Shown one piece after another: positions 1-7,845 of a DNA stretch of 29,822 nt. The position numbers were made by a program, and so were the translations under genes. Below the pieces are notes generated by a model. That model made no database searches and was not told where the DNA came from. It saw only the letters and a list, made by a program, of their open reading frames with translations. This DNA is from DATAXV01 sp036272915. GTDB taxonomy: Bacteria; Chloroflexota; Dormibacteria; Dormibacterales; Dormibacteraceae. Within the stretch, counting starts at the first letter, position 1. Each line of letters opens with the position of its first letter. The stretch lies in NCBI GenBank assembly GCA_036272915.1, contig DATAXV010000108.1, positions 1 through 29,822 on the forward strand, given 5' to 3'.

Positions 1-1005
1 GAGCTGGCGGCACTGGGGATGGCGATCGGCGCCGGCTGGTCGGGGGCGAGGGCGATGACCTCGACCAGCGGCCCCGGCATCTCGCTGATGGCCGAGTTCA
101 CCGGCTTCGGCTACTACGCCGAGATCCCGGTCGTGATCTTCGACATCCAGCGCATCGGCCCCTCCACCGGGCTGCCGACGCGAACCTCACAGGGCGACCT
201 CGGCTTCGTCGCCACGCTGTCCCACGGCGACACCCGCCACCCGATCCTGCTTCCGGGCACGGTCGAGGAGGCGTTCGAGTTCGGGATGGAGGCGTTCGAC
301 ATCGCCGACCGTCTGCAGACGCCGGTCTTCGTCCTCTCCGACCTCGACCTGGGCATGAACCTCTGGATGTCGCGTCCCTTCTCCTACCCGGAGACCGGCT
401 TCGACCGGGGCAAGGTGCTGGGACGCGACGAGCTGGAGCGGCTCGAGGGCCAGTGGGGCCGGTACCGCGACGTCGACGGCGACGGCATCCCCTACCGCAC
501 CCTGCCCGGGACCGAGCATCCCGCCGCCGCCTACTTCACCCGCGGCTCGGGGCATGACGAGAACGCCCGCTACACCGAGAGCGCCGAGGTCTACGCGGCC
601 AACATGGACCGCCTCGCCCGCAAGTTCGAGACCGCCCGCAAGCTGGTGCCGGAGCCCCTCCTCCAGGGCCCGGGGGACGCGCGCATCGGCCTCATCGCCT
701 TCGGCACCACCCACCACGCCGTGGTCGAGGCGATGGACGAATTGGCCGCGGACGGCATCAGGGTCGACTACATGCGGATCAGGGCGCTGCCCCTGACCGA
801 GGGCGTGGCCGAGTTCATCGACGGCCACGAGCGCTGTTACGTGATCGAGCAGAACCGCGACGGCCAGCTGTACGACCAGCTGCGCCTGGCGGTAGCGCCC
901 GAGCTGGTGGGCAGGCTGCGGTCCATCCGTCACTACGACGGAAGGCCCATCCCCGCCCAGTCCATCACCCGCCCGCTGCGCGAACTGGAGGCCATCCTCG
1001 CCTGA
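1..1005 (+). CDS. korA: 2-oxoacid:ferredoxin oxidoreductase subunit alpha (5'-truncated by window)
   Basis: This is the C-terminal part (about 334 residues) of the alpha subunit of a 2-oxoglutarate/2-oxoacid:ferredoxin oxidoreductase, which with the beta subunit decarboxylates a 2-oxoacid to acyl-CoA and reduces ferredoxin (or fixes CO2 in reverse). The frame is open from base 1, so the first ATG at 19 is internal. The visible stretch shows TSTSGPGISLMAEFTGFGYY and then IPVVIFDIQRIGPSTGLPT, hallmarks of the pyrimidine-binding domain of KorA. The C-terminal third (about residues 220-320, IGLIAFGTTHHAVVEAM) looks like the transketolase C-terminal domain. The N-terminal gamma-type domain found in fused KorA proteins would lie upstream. 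The stop overlaps the beta start (TGATG), so the two are translationally coupled. The exact oxoacid substrate cannot be read from the sequence. Confidence 0.93.
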   Translation, partial: ELAALGMAIGAGWSGARAMTSTSGPGISLMAEFTGFGYYAEIPVVIFDIQRIGPSTGLPTRTSQGDLGFVATLSHGDTRHPILLPGTVEEAFEFGMEAFDIADRLQTPVFVLSDLDLGMNLWMSRPFSYPETGFDRGKVLGRDELERLEGQWGRYRDVDGDGIPYRTLPGTEHPAAAYFTRGSGHDENARYTESAEVYAANMDRLARKFETARKLVPEPLLQGPGDARIGLIAFGTTHHAVVEAMDELAADGIRVDYMRIRALPLTEGVAEFIDGHERCYVIEQNRDGQLYDQLRLAVAPELVGRLRSIRHYDGRPIPAQSITRPLRELEAILA

Positions 1006-2027
1006 TGCCCGCGACACTGAACCGCATCGGACTCGGCCGCGACGCCTACAAGGGCGCGGCGACGACGCTCTGCGCCGGCTGCGGCCACAACTCGATCACG
1101 AACCACCTGATCAAGGCTCTCTACGAGCTCTCGGTGGAGCCGTACCGGCTGGTCAAGATGAGCGGTATCGGCTGCTCCTCGAAGACGCCGGCCTATTTCG
1201 TCGAGCGCTCGCACGGGTTCAATGGCGTCCACGGACGCATGCCCTCGACCGCGACCGGCGCCCACCTGGCCAACCGCGACGCGGTCCTGATCGGGGTCAG
1301 CGGGGACGGCGACACCGCCTCGATCGGTCTCGGCCAGTACATGCACATGGTCCGCCGCAACATCGACTGCACCTACCTGATCGAGGACAACGGCACCTAC
1401 GGCCTGACCAAGGGGCAGTTCTCGGCCACCGCCGACATCGGCTCGACCCAGAAGAAGGGGATGGTCAACGCCTACCCCCCGATCGACCCCTGCGCCGTGG
1501 CCCTGTCCGCCGGCTGCACCTTCGTCGCCCGCTCCTTCTCCGGCGACGGCAGGCAGCTGGTGCCGCTGATCAAGGCGGCCATAGCCCACCGCGGTACCGC
1601 CGTGATCGACATCGTCTCCCCCTGCGTCACCTTCAACGACCACGACGGCTCGACCAAGAGCTACAGCTGGGTCAAGGAGCACGACGAGCAGATCCAGGAC
1701 GTGACCTTCATCCCCTACTTCGAGGAGATCCAGGTCGACTATGAGCCTGGCACTGCGACCCAGGTCGAGCTCTTCGACGGCTCCCACCTGGTGCTGCGCA
1801 AGCTCGGTCCCGAGCACGACCCCTCGGACCGGATCGGTGCCATGCGGCTGGTCGAGGAGAGCCGTGAGCAGGGGCACCTGGTCACCGGCCTGCTCTACCT
1901 GAACGAGCACGACCGCGACTTCGCCACCCGCGAGCGCCTGATCGAGCGGCCCCTGCGCGACCTGGGCGAGGGCGAGCTCCGGATGCCGAAGGACAAGTTC
2001 GCGGAGCTGATGCAGCAGCTCGCCTGA
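1005..2027 (+). CDS. korB: 2-oxoacid:ferredoxin oxidoreductase subunit beta
   Basis: Thiamine-diphosphate-binding beta subunit, partner of the upstream alpha subunit. CAGCGH (Cys23, Cys26), Cys57 in GIGCSSK and Cys207 in SPCVTFND are the four cysteines expected to hold the [4Fe-4S] cluster in this family. GDGDTASIGLGQ followed by DNGTYGLTKGQ is the ThDP/Mg2+ motif. The length of 340 residues is usual for KorB. The ATG overlaps the alpha stop by one base. The enzyme is a cytosolic heterodimer pair feeding electrons to ferredoxin. No terminator is visible in the 52 bases that follow. Confidence 0.94.
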   Translation: MPATLNRIGLGRDAYKGAATTLCAGCGHNSITNHLIKALYELSVEPYRLVKMSGIGCSSKTPAYFVERSHGFNGVHGRMPSTATGAHLANRDAVLIGVSGDGDTASIGLGQYMHMVRRNIDCTYLIEDNGTYGLTKGQFSATADIGSTQKKGMVNAYPPIDPCAVALSAGCTFVARSFSGDGRQLVPLIKAAIAHRGTAVIDIVSPCVTFNDHDGSTKSYSWVKEHDEQIQDVTFIPYFEEIQVDYEPGTATQVELFDGSHLVLRKLGPEHDPSDRIGAMRLVEESREQGHLVTGLLYLNEHDRDFATRERLIERPLRDLGEGELRMPKDKFAELMQQLA

Positions 2028-2063
2028 GGCGACATTCCCCCGGCTACCGTCCCCTGCTCCGGT

Positions 2064-2069
2064 TAGCAT
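2064..2069 (+). promoter_or_regulatory. candidate -10 box for the DUF5808 gene
   Basis: TAGCAT fits TANNNT and lies 10 bases before the ATG at 2080, in a region without a Shine-Dalgarno. It would give a leaderless or near-leaderless message. No convincing -35 is seen. Confidence 0.35.
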
Positions 2070-2079
2070 TGCCGGTGTC

Positions 2080-2379
2080 ATGCGAACATCAACAGGCATA
2101 ACCCTGGCTGTGGTCGCGGGCCTGGTCGGCGCCGCCGTGGGCACCGAGCTGGCCAAGCCGCCCGAGCAGCGGACCTGGCACGGCACCATCGGCGGCGTGC
2201 TTCCCTACGATCTCCGGCCGCCGACGCCGGATCGCCTTCGCGCCGGCCTCCTCGAGTCGGACAGCGAGAGCCTCCTCATCCCCCACGTCTTCGGCGTGGG
2301 CTGGACCGTCAACGTGGGCCGGGTCCTCCGCCTGATCGGCGTGCGCCCCGGTGGATCGAGGGCGACGGCGCTCGAGTGA
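2080..2379 (+). CDS. DUF5808-type small membrane protein
   Basis: A 99-residue protein with one N-terminal hydrophobic segment (about residues 6-23, ITLAVVAGLVGAAVGTE). A soluble part follows with a block at about residues 66-84 (SLLIPHVFGVGWTVNVGRV) that matches the conserved 'lfvPkrfGiGwtlN' signature of DUF5808. The function of the domain is unknown; it occurs in membrane-associated proteins of Gram-positive bacteria. No Shine-Dalgarno precedes the ATG. The stop overlaps the GTG of the next gene (GTGA), implying co-translation with the flavin oxidoreductase. Domain assignment is from motif recognition only. Confidence 0.7.
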   Translation: MRTSTGITLAVVAGLVGAAVGTELAKPPEQRTWHGTIGGVLPYDLRPPTPDRLRAGLLESDSESLLIPHVFGVGWTVNVGRVLRLIGVRPGGSRATALE

Positions 2380-3167
2380 GCGGGACCGGCCTCGGCTTCG
2401 TCGCCCGGACCGGCACCCCCGAGGCCGTGGTGCGGGCGGCCGGCCGAGAGGCGGAGGCCGCCGGCCTGGCCGGGCTCTGGGCGAACAATCCTCCCGGCGG
2501 GGACGGCCTGACCCCCAACCGGTGGGCGGCCGAGGAGACCTCCTGGATCGGGCTCGGCACCGGCGTGGTGCCGGTCTCGGCGCACCCGGCGGCCGAGATC
2601 GCCTCCCGTCTGACCGAGCTCGACTTGCCCCGGGACCGCTACCGCCTGGGCCTCGGATCGGGCTCCGGTCCCCATCCGCGCCGGCGTGTCGCCGAGGCGC
2701 TGGACGTCCTTCGGGCGAGCGGCTACGAGCTCGTCGTCGGCGCCCTCGGACCGGGCATGTGCCGACTCGCCGGCGAGGCCGGCGACGCCATCCTGCTCAG
2801 TGGCGTCGATCCGCGCGTGGCACGGGAGTCGGGCGGGCTGGCGCGGGAGGCGGCGGAGGCGGCCGGAAGGCGCCCGCCTCGCGTCTACGCCGGCGTTCTC
2901 TTCGCCCTCGGCCCCGGCGCCGCCGACCGGCTGAGGGACGCGACCGCGTTCGTCGCCGGGCTGCCCCAGTACGTCGCCCACTACGAGCGCACCGGGCTCC
3001 GTCCGGAGGACACCGTCGTGCCCGCCGAGGACGCCGCCGAGCTCGCCGACCGCCTCGCCCGGTGGCGCGGCGTCGTCGATGAGCTGGTGCTCACCCCGAT
3101 CGTCGAGCCGGAGGGCCTCACCGGCCTGCTCGAGACCGCGGCCGGGGCCTGGGCGGCCTCCGCCTAA
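2376..3167 (+). CDS. LLM-class (luciferase-like) flavin-dependent oxidoreductase
   Basis: A 263-residue protein resembling the bacterial luciferase / F420-dependent oxidoreductase superfamily. Visible family features are an N-terminal strand GLGFVARTGTPEAVVRAA, the AEEAGLAGLWANN type segment, IGLGTGVVPVSAHPAAEIASR (a segment typical of F420/FMN-dependent members) and RYRLGLGSGSG. It is shorter than the usual 280-350 residues, with the middle of the barrel compressed. The start is a GTG overlapping the upstream TGA. The gene converges with the macro-domain gene and the two overlap by 4 bases (CTAA holds both stops). The cofactor (FMN or F420) and substrate are not deducible. Confidence 0.8.
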   Translation: MSGTGLGFVARTGTPEAVVRAAGREAEAAGLAGLWANNPPGGDGLTPNRWAAEETSWIGLGTGVVPVSAHPAAEIASRLTELDLPRDRYRLGLGSGSGPHPRRRVAEALDVLRASGYELVVGALGPGMCRLAGEAGDAILLSGVDPRVARESGGLAREAAEAAGRRPPRVYAGVLFALGPGAADRLRDATAFVAGLPQYVAHYERTGLRPEDTVVPAEDAAELADRLARWRGVVDELVLTPIVEPEGLTGLLETAAGAWAASA

Positions 3168-3658
3168 CCCCCGATCAGGTCGGCGTAGAGCCGCTCGGTG
3201 GCGGTGTCGAAGGCGACCAGGCGCACCACCTCGACCCCGGTCTCGGCTGCGGCCAGGGTCTCGACCGCGATCCTGGCCGCCCCCATGCGGGGGTAGCCGT
3301 AGGCGCCCGTGGAGATGGCGGGGAAGGCGACGGAGCGCGCCCCCAGCTCGCCGGCGACCGCAAGCGAGCTGCGGTAGCAGGAGGCGAGCAGCTCCGGCTC
3401 TCCGCGGCCGCCGCCGTGCCAGACCGGGCCGACGGTGTGGATCACCCAGCGGGCGGGAAGGCGGAAGCCGGGCGTCGCCCTCGCCTCGCCGGTCGGGCAC
3501 CCGCCCAGCGGCCGGCAGGCCTCGAGCAGCTCCGGCCCCGCCGCCCGGTGGATGGCGCCGTCGACCCCGCCGCCGCCGAGCAGGGAGGAGTTGGCGGCGT
3601 TGACGATCGCGTCCACCTGCTCCCTGGTGATGTCGCCGCGCACGGCCTCCAGCCTCAT
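3164..3658 (-). CDS. macro-domain protein (ADP-ribose-binding / O-acetyl-ADP-ribose deacetylase-like)
   Basis: A 164-residue single macro domain. IVNAANSSLLGGGGVDGAIH (about residues 17-36) is the ADP-ribose-binding loop with the Asn-Ala-Asn and Gly-rich turn, and FPAISTGAYGYP (about 110-121) is the second phosphate loop; both are intact. Known relatives bind ADP-ribose, hydrolyse O-acetyl-ADP-ribose, or remove mono-ADP-ribose from proteins. The ATG at 3658 overlaps the PfkB stop as ATGA, so it is the last gene of a seven-gene operon. A longer upstream reading frame exists but would run inside the kinase gene, so this start was chosen. Confidence 0.9.
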   Translation of the reverse strand: MRLEAVRGDITREQVDAIVNAANSSLLGGGGVDGAIHRAAGPELLEACRPLGGCPTGEARATPGFRLPARWVIHTVGPVWHGGGRGEPELLASCYRSSLAVAGELGARSVAFPAISTGAYGYPRMGAARIAVETLAAAETGVEVVRLVAFDTATERLYADLIGG

Positions 3659-4569
3659 CCGTCCCCTCCCGGCAGCATCCGCCTGATCTCGGCCACCCGC
3701 TCCGGCCGCACCTCGCCGGCGACGTCGGTCTCGACGCTGGCCACGGCCGCGGCCATCCCCTGCAGCGCCGCCTCCCTGGTGCCCAGGCCCCGCTCCAGGG
3801 CCATGCCCAGCCCGGCGACCAGAGAATCGCCGGCGCCGACGCCGTTGCGGACCTCGACCCTGGGCGCGGGGATCCACTCCGTCTCACCATCGACGCGGAG
3901 GGCCAGGCCTCGACCGCCGTCGGTGACGATGGCGGCGGCCGCGCCCCTCCCGCAGAGGCGCTCCGCCGCGCCACCAGGATCGAGGCCGTCCTCATCCAGC
4001 GCCAGCCTGGCCTCGACCAGGTTGGGGGTGACAATGTCGGGACCCGCCGCCACGGCGGCCTCGAGGAGGAGGCCGGTGGCGTCGACGATGGTGGTAAGGC
4101 CGGCGTCGCGGCCGATCGCGACCAGCCGCGCGTAGGCGTCGATCGGGGCCTCGGGCGGGACGCTCCCGCAGAGGGCGAGGACGCGGTGGCCGGTGGCGTA
4201 TTCGAGGACCGACTCCTCGAAGGCGGTCCAGTCGCCGGCGGCGAGGGCGGGGCCGGGCTCGTTGAAAACGGTGGTGCGGCCGGAATCCTCGATCACCACC
4301 GAGGTCGCCCGGATCTCGCCGCCGATGGAGACGTCGACGAGGCGGAGGCCCTCGTCGGCGATCATCCGGGTGACCGCGGCCCCGGTCCGGCCGGCGGCGA
4401 AGCCGATGAGGACGGCGACGTGGCCGAAGGCGCGGGCGACGCGGGCCACGTTCACGCCCTTGCCGCCAGGGGTGACCTCGACCCGGCGGAAGCGCAGCAC
4501 GTCGCCGGGGCGGATCTCGTCGATGTACTGGGTCCGGTCGATGGTCAGGTTGGGGCCGGCGATCAGCAT
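3655..4569 (-). CDS. PfkB-family sugar kinase (1-phosphofructokinase/tagatose-6-phosphate kinase-like)
   Basis: A 304-residue ribokinase/PfkB-fold kinase. PGGKGVNVARVARAFG (about residues 34-49) is PfkB signature 1, and NGVGAGDSLVAG contains the GAGD anion hole with the catalytic Asp248. ITPNLVEA-type sequence (VTPNLVEARLAL) is also typical. The N-terminus (MLIAGPNLTIDRTQYID) and the VNVARV spacing are closest to the 1-phosphofructokinase (FruK/LacC) branch, but no PTS gene accompanies it. It starts 10 bases after the upstream membrane-protein stop and ends in an ATGA overlap with the macro-domain gene, so it belongs to the same transcript. The substrate is unknown. Confidence 0.88.
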   Translation of the reverse strand: MLIAGPNLTIDRTQYIDEIRPGDVLRFRRVEVTPGGKGVNVARVARAFGHVAVLIGFAAGRTGAAVTRMIADEGLRLVDVSIGGEIRATSVVIEDSGRTTVFNEPGPALAAGDWTAFEESVLEYATGHRVLALCGSVPPEAPIDAYARLVAIGRDAGLTTIVDATGLLLEAAVAAGPDIVTPNLVEARLALDEDGLDPGGAAERLCGRGAAAAIVTDGGRGLALRVDGETEWIPAPRVEVRNGVGAGDSLVAGLGMALERGLGTREAALQGMAAAVASVETDVAGEVRPERVAEIRRMLPGGDG

Positions 4570-4579
4570 CGGCTCGAGC

Positions 4580-5083
4580 CTACCCGCGGCGGCGGGCCCA
4601 GGTCAGCGACCCGGCCGCGCCGAGGGCGGCGACGACGCCGATCAGGGTCAGCCCCAGCCCGCCACCGATGCCGACCGCGGCGGTGAGGACGAAGAGGTAG
4701 CCGACCACCGCCCCGGCCGCCGCCACCCCGGCCACGAGCAGCACCCGGCCCAGCCAGGGCGGCTGCCCGTGCCGCGCCTCCAGCGAGAACCAGCCGACCT
4801 CGGCGGCGAGGAACCAGAGCACGGCGAAGAGCGGCGCCCCCAGCTCCAGCGTGTGGGGATGGACGGCGAGGAAGAGGACGTACTCCAGGGCCAGGACCAC
4901 CATCGCCCAGACCAGCGTCCGCGGCACCAAGGCGCTGGCCCCGGCCAGGTAGAGGGCCAGCGCGACAGCGCCGATCGCGATCAGGAAGGCGGGGTGGCCG
5001 CCCTGCAGGACCGGCATCAGCGCCGCCGCCGCCGCCAGCACCGCGGCCGGGGGGAGGAGCGCCCAGGAGCGGAGGCGGCTCAC
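4580..5083 (-). CDS. integral membrane protein of unknown function in the MoxR/DUF58 operon
   Basis: A 167-residue, very hydrophobic protein with about five to six predicted membrane segments (about residues 8-26, 33-51, 57-75, 80-97, 110-130, 133-158). Segments such as VAALGAAGSLTWARRRG end it with a positive cytoplasmic tail. I do not recognise a family. The GTG start overlaps the DUF58 stop as GTGA. Its place between DUF58 and the kinase suggests a membrane partner of the MoxR-DUF58 complex, which is inference from context only. Confidence 0.75.
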   Translation of the reverse strand: MSRLRSWALLPPAAVLAAAAALMPVLQGGHPAFLIAIGAVALALYLAGASALVPRTLVWAMVVLALEYVLFLAVHPHTLELGAPLFAVLWFLAAEVGWFSLEARHGQPPWLGRVLLVAGVAAAGAVVGYLFVLTAAVGIGGGLGLTLIGVVAALGAAGSLTWARRRG

Positions 5084-6360
5084 GCCGGCCGGCCCATGGT
5101 CGGGGCGCGCTGGCGGAGGGCGGAGAGCTCGGCGATCGGCACCTGGAAGCGATCGCCCTGGCGCCAGGTGGCGACGCTGATGCCCATCGCCGCCAGCCGG
5201 CTGAGCATGGCCTCGCGCTCCAGCTCCCAGATGCGGTGGGCCATGACCTCGTTGGGGCGCTCGCCGGGGATGACGAAGGGCAGTGGCGAGATCTCGACCA
5301 CGGCCACGTCGTGGCCACGCGCCCGGAGATCGAGCAACGCCCGGACCGAGCGCTCGTCGAGCAGCGGGCTCAGTGCCAGCAGCAGCGAGCGCGGGGGCAG
5401 GGTCCGGGAGGGCAGGACCTCGATGCCCTTCCAGGCGTAGCTGAGCACGACCTCGGTGTCGATCAGCGCGTCCATGATCCGGTAGAGCTGGCGCTGGCCC
5501 ATCTCCGGGCGCAGCCAGCGCAGGGTGCCGCCGAAGGCGAGCAGGCCGACCCGATCGTGACGCCTGAGATAGAGGCGGGCCAGGCTCAGCGCCGCCCGCA
5601 CGGCCATGTCGATCGAGCTCTGGCCGGAGGCGCGGAGCTCGGAGAAGGTGTCGAGGAAGATGACGACGTCGGTGTTGCGCTCGGGGCGGAGCTCGTTGAC
5701 ATGGGGGCTGCCCCGGCGGGCCGTCACCCGCCAGTTGATGCGGCGGACGCGGTCCCCGGGCAGGAAGGGGCGGATGTCGGCGAACTCGATGCCCTCCCCC
5801 TTGTCGCGGGAGACCTCGTCGCCGGCCCAGATCTGGGTGTCGGCGGCGCGGACCAGCTGGCGCAGGGCCTCCGGCCGGGGATAGATGCGGATGGGCAGCG
5901 TCTGCCGGTCGTCCAGCCGGTAGTGGAAGAGGCCGAGGGCGTCGCGGCCGCGGACCCCGATCCCGGTGACGTGGCGGCCGCCCCAGGCCAGGCAGGTGAG
6001 CCGCCAGACGTAGTCGCGGCTCTCCCCCGTCTGCAGCCCGGACCGGCTCTCGGCGGGCTCCTCGGCCACGGCCAGACCCGGCGGCGGGGTGAGCGCCAGC
6101 TCGAGGCGTGCCAGCGGCTCGGCCGCCCGCACGGTCAGCCGCAGCTCGACCTCCTCCTGCTCCAGCGCCCGATGCCGGTCGAGCGTGGCGTCGACCTCCA
6201 GCTGCGGGCGCCGGGACAGGGCCAGGCCGAGAGCGGCCGCGAGCAGTGGCATCACCGCCAGTGCCACCGGCTCCGGCCGGTTCAGGATCAGCGCGGCGAG
6301 CAGACAGCCGGCGCCGACCAGCAGATAGAGGCGGAGCCTGCCCGAGCGGGTGACGGTCAC
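5080..6360 (-). CDS. DUF58 domain-containing protein
   Basis: A 426-residue protein with two N-terminal membrane helices (about residues 7-25 and 30-46) and a beta-rich linker. Its core is a DUF58 domain: GEGIEFADIRPFLPGDRVRRINWRVTARRG is the signature, followed by a von Willebrand A-like fold containing DVVIFLDTFSELRASG as the MIDAS-like DxS-type strand. DUF58 proteins are the usual partners of MoxR AAA+ ATPases and are thought to act in envelope or metal-centre assembly. The GTG at 6360 overlaps the MoxR stop (GTGA). The open frame extends further upstream but would overlap the whole end of MoxR. It is co-transcribed with the genes on both sides. Confidence 0.9.
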   Translation of the reverse strand: MTVTRSGRLRLYLLVGAGCLLAALILNRPEPVALAVMPLLAAALGLALSRRPQLEVDATLDRHRALEQEEVELRLTVRAAEPLARLELALTPPPGLAVAEEPAESRSGLQTGESRDYVWRLTCLAWGGRHVTGIGVRGRDALGLFHYRLDDRQTLPIRIYPRPEALRQLVRAADTQIWAGDEVSRDKGEGIEFADIRPFLPGDRVRRINWRVTARRGSPHVNELRPERNTDVVIFLDTFSELRASGQSSIDMAVRAALSLARLYLRRHDRVGLLAFGGTLRWLRPEMGQRQLYRIMDALIDTEVVLSYAWKGIEVLPSRTLPPRSLLLALSPLLDERSVRALLDLRARGHDVAVVEISPLPFVIPGERPNEVMAHRIWELEREAMLSRLAAMGISVATWRQGDRFQVPIAELSALRQRAPTMGRPA

Positions 6361-7325
6361 TGGCGCGGCTTGGGCGTCGGGACCTGGGCCAGACACTCGG
6401 CGACCACGTCCTCGCCCCGGATCTGCTGGACCCAGAGCTCGGGGCGGAGGCTGAGCCGGTGGCCGAGGGCGGGGACGGCGACCGCCTTGACGTCCTCGGG
6501 GACGACGAAGTCGCGGCCCTGCAGCAGCGCCCTGCCCCGGGCCAGCGTGAGCAGGGCCAGCGAGCCGCGGGGGCTGGCGCCGACCTGCACCCTGGGATTC
6601 TCCCTGGTCGCGGCGACGATGTCGACCATGTAGCGGCCCATGTCGTCGTCGACGTGGACCCGCTCCACCGCCCCCTTCATCAGCGCCACCTCCTCGGCGC
6701 CGATGACCGCCTCCAGCGTGATCGCCTCCTGGCGCCTGGCCATCCGCCGCTGGAGCACCTCCCACTCCTCGTCCCGGCTCGGGTAGCCGACGCCGAGGCG
6801 GAGCAGGAAGCGGTCGAGCTGAGCCTCGGGCAGCGGGTAGGTGCCCTCGTACTCGATCGGGTTCTGGGTGGCGAGGACGATGAAGGGCGGCTCCAGCGGG
6901 CGGGCGGTGCCCTCGACCGTCACCTGCCGCTCCTGCATCGCCTCGAGCAGCGCCGCCTGGGTCTTGGCCGGGGCGCGGTTGATCTCGTCGGCGAGGAGCA
7001 GGTTGGTGAAGATCGGGCCGGGGCGGAAGTCGAACTCCAGGCGCTGGGGATCGAAGATGGCCGACCCGGTGATGTCGGAGGGGAGGAGGTCGGGCGTGAA
7101 CTGGATGCGCTTGAAGGTCATGCGCAGGACCTGGGCGAAGGAGCGGGCCATCAGCGTCTTGGCCAGCCCGGGCACATCCTCGATCAGCACGTGGCCGTCG
7201 CCGAGGATCCCGAGCAGGACCAGCTCCAGCGCCGACCGCTTGCCGACGATCGCGCGAGACACCTCGTCCAGGACGCGGTTGGCGAGGTCGGCGACCTCGA
7301 CCGTTCCCAACTCCTCAGAGCGCAT
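6357..7325 (-). CDS. MoxR-family AAA+ ATPase
   Basis: A 322-residue AAA+ ATPase of the MoxR/RavA clade. HVLIEDVPGLAKT (about residues 45-57) is the Walker A region with the EDVPG variant typical of MoxR. LLLADEINRAPAKTQAALLEAMQERQVT carries Walker B (ADE) and sensor-type residues, and LATQNPIEYEGTYPLPEAQLDRF is the sensor-1/arginine-finger region with the MoxR signature. GASPRGSLALLTLARGRALLQGRDFVVPEDV marks the C-terminal lid. MoxR ATPases act as chaperones with VWA/DUF58 proteins; here the DUF58 partner follows directly. The ATG at 7325 overlaps the upstream gene by 11 bases. Confidence 0.95.
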   Translation of the reverse strand: MRSEELGTVEVADLANRVLDEVSRAIVGKRSALELVLLGILGDGHVLIEDVPGLAKTLMARSFAQVLRMTFKRIQFTPDLLPSDITGSAIFDPQRLEFDFRPGPIFTNLLLADEINRAPAKTQAALLEAMQERQVTVEGTARPLEPPFIVLATQNPIEYEGTYPLPEAQLDRFLLRLGVGYPSRDEEWEVLQRRMARRQEAITLEAVIGAEEVALMKGAVERVHVDDDMGRYMVDIVAATRENPRVQVGASPRGSLALLTLARGRALLQGRDFVVPEDVKAVAVPALGHRLSLRPELWVQQIRGEDVVAECLAQVPTPKPRQ

Positions 7326-7845
7326 CTATCTCCTCCAGGATCTGCTGCAGCTCGGCACTCTGGATGCCGGGGCCATGACGTTGCTCGGGTGGTCGCCGGT
7401 CGGGCGCTATCAGCGCCCAGGTGGTGGCGCCGACCGCGGCCCTGGCCTGCTCCGGCTGCCCCTTGAGGGCGATGCCGCGCCGGGCCAGGCGGTGGGTGGC
7501 GATACCGACCAGACGGGGGCGTAGCCGGTAGTGGACGTCGAACGCGGTGGCGGAGGCGAACTCCATCAGCCGCTCCAGCTCGGCCAGCTGGGGCATGGGC
7601 CGGGGCCGGCCCGGGCGCCGCGCGCGGCCGCGGGGGAGGAGCGCCGGCCCGTCGTCCTCGGACCAGCCCCGCAGCGAGAGGTGGACGAGATAGGCGAGCC
7701 AGATCAGGCCGCCGAGGAGCAGGGCCCAGCGCAGGGCCAGCCCGAATGCCCGAGCGTCGGCGATGAGCAGGGCGACCAGGCAGAGGACGATGAGCAGGGT
7801 CCAGCTGGCGGCCAGGACCAGCGGGCCGCGCGCGTCACCCCGCAA
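7315..7845 (-). CDS. two-helix membrane protein of the MoxR operon, unknown function
   Basis: A 176-residue protein with two adjacent N-terminal membrane helices (about residues 8-28 and 33-58). After an Arg-rich linker comes a cytoplasmic region of about 95 residues containing LERLMEFASATAFDVHYRLRPRLVGIATHRLARRGI. This type of sequence is often seen in proteins encoded between DUF4129 and MoxR, but I cannot name a family. The start is a TTG at 7845, overlapping the DUF4129 stop by 11 bases; no ATG or GTG lies early in the frame. It is probably a structural partner in a membrane-bound MoxR/DUF58/DUF4129 assembly (inference). Confidence 0.72.
   Translation of the reverse strand: MRGDARGPLVLAASWTLLIVLCLVALLIADARAFGLALRWALLLGGLIWLAYLVHLSLRGWSEDDGPALLPRGRARRPGRPRPMPQLAELERLMEFASATAFDVHYRLRPRLVGIATHRLARRGIALKGQPEQARAAVGATTWALIAPDRRPPEQRHGPGIQSAELQQILEEIDAL

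Noticed and set aside
2351..3082. 243-codon plus-strand frame inside the flavin oxidoreductase
   Set aside because: Arg-rich out-of-frame translation of a confident gene.
5080..6765. Longer 561-residue version of the DUF58 protein
   Set aside because: The extra 135 residues are Arg/Gly-rich, overlap the MoxR gene fully and have no homology pattern; the GTG at 6360 gives the usual GTGA coupling.
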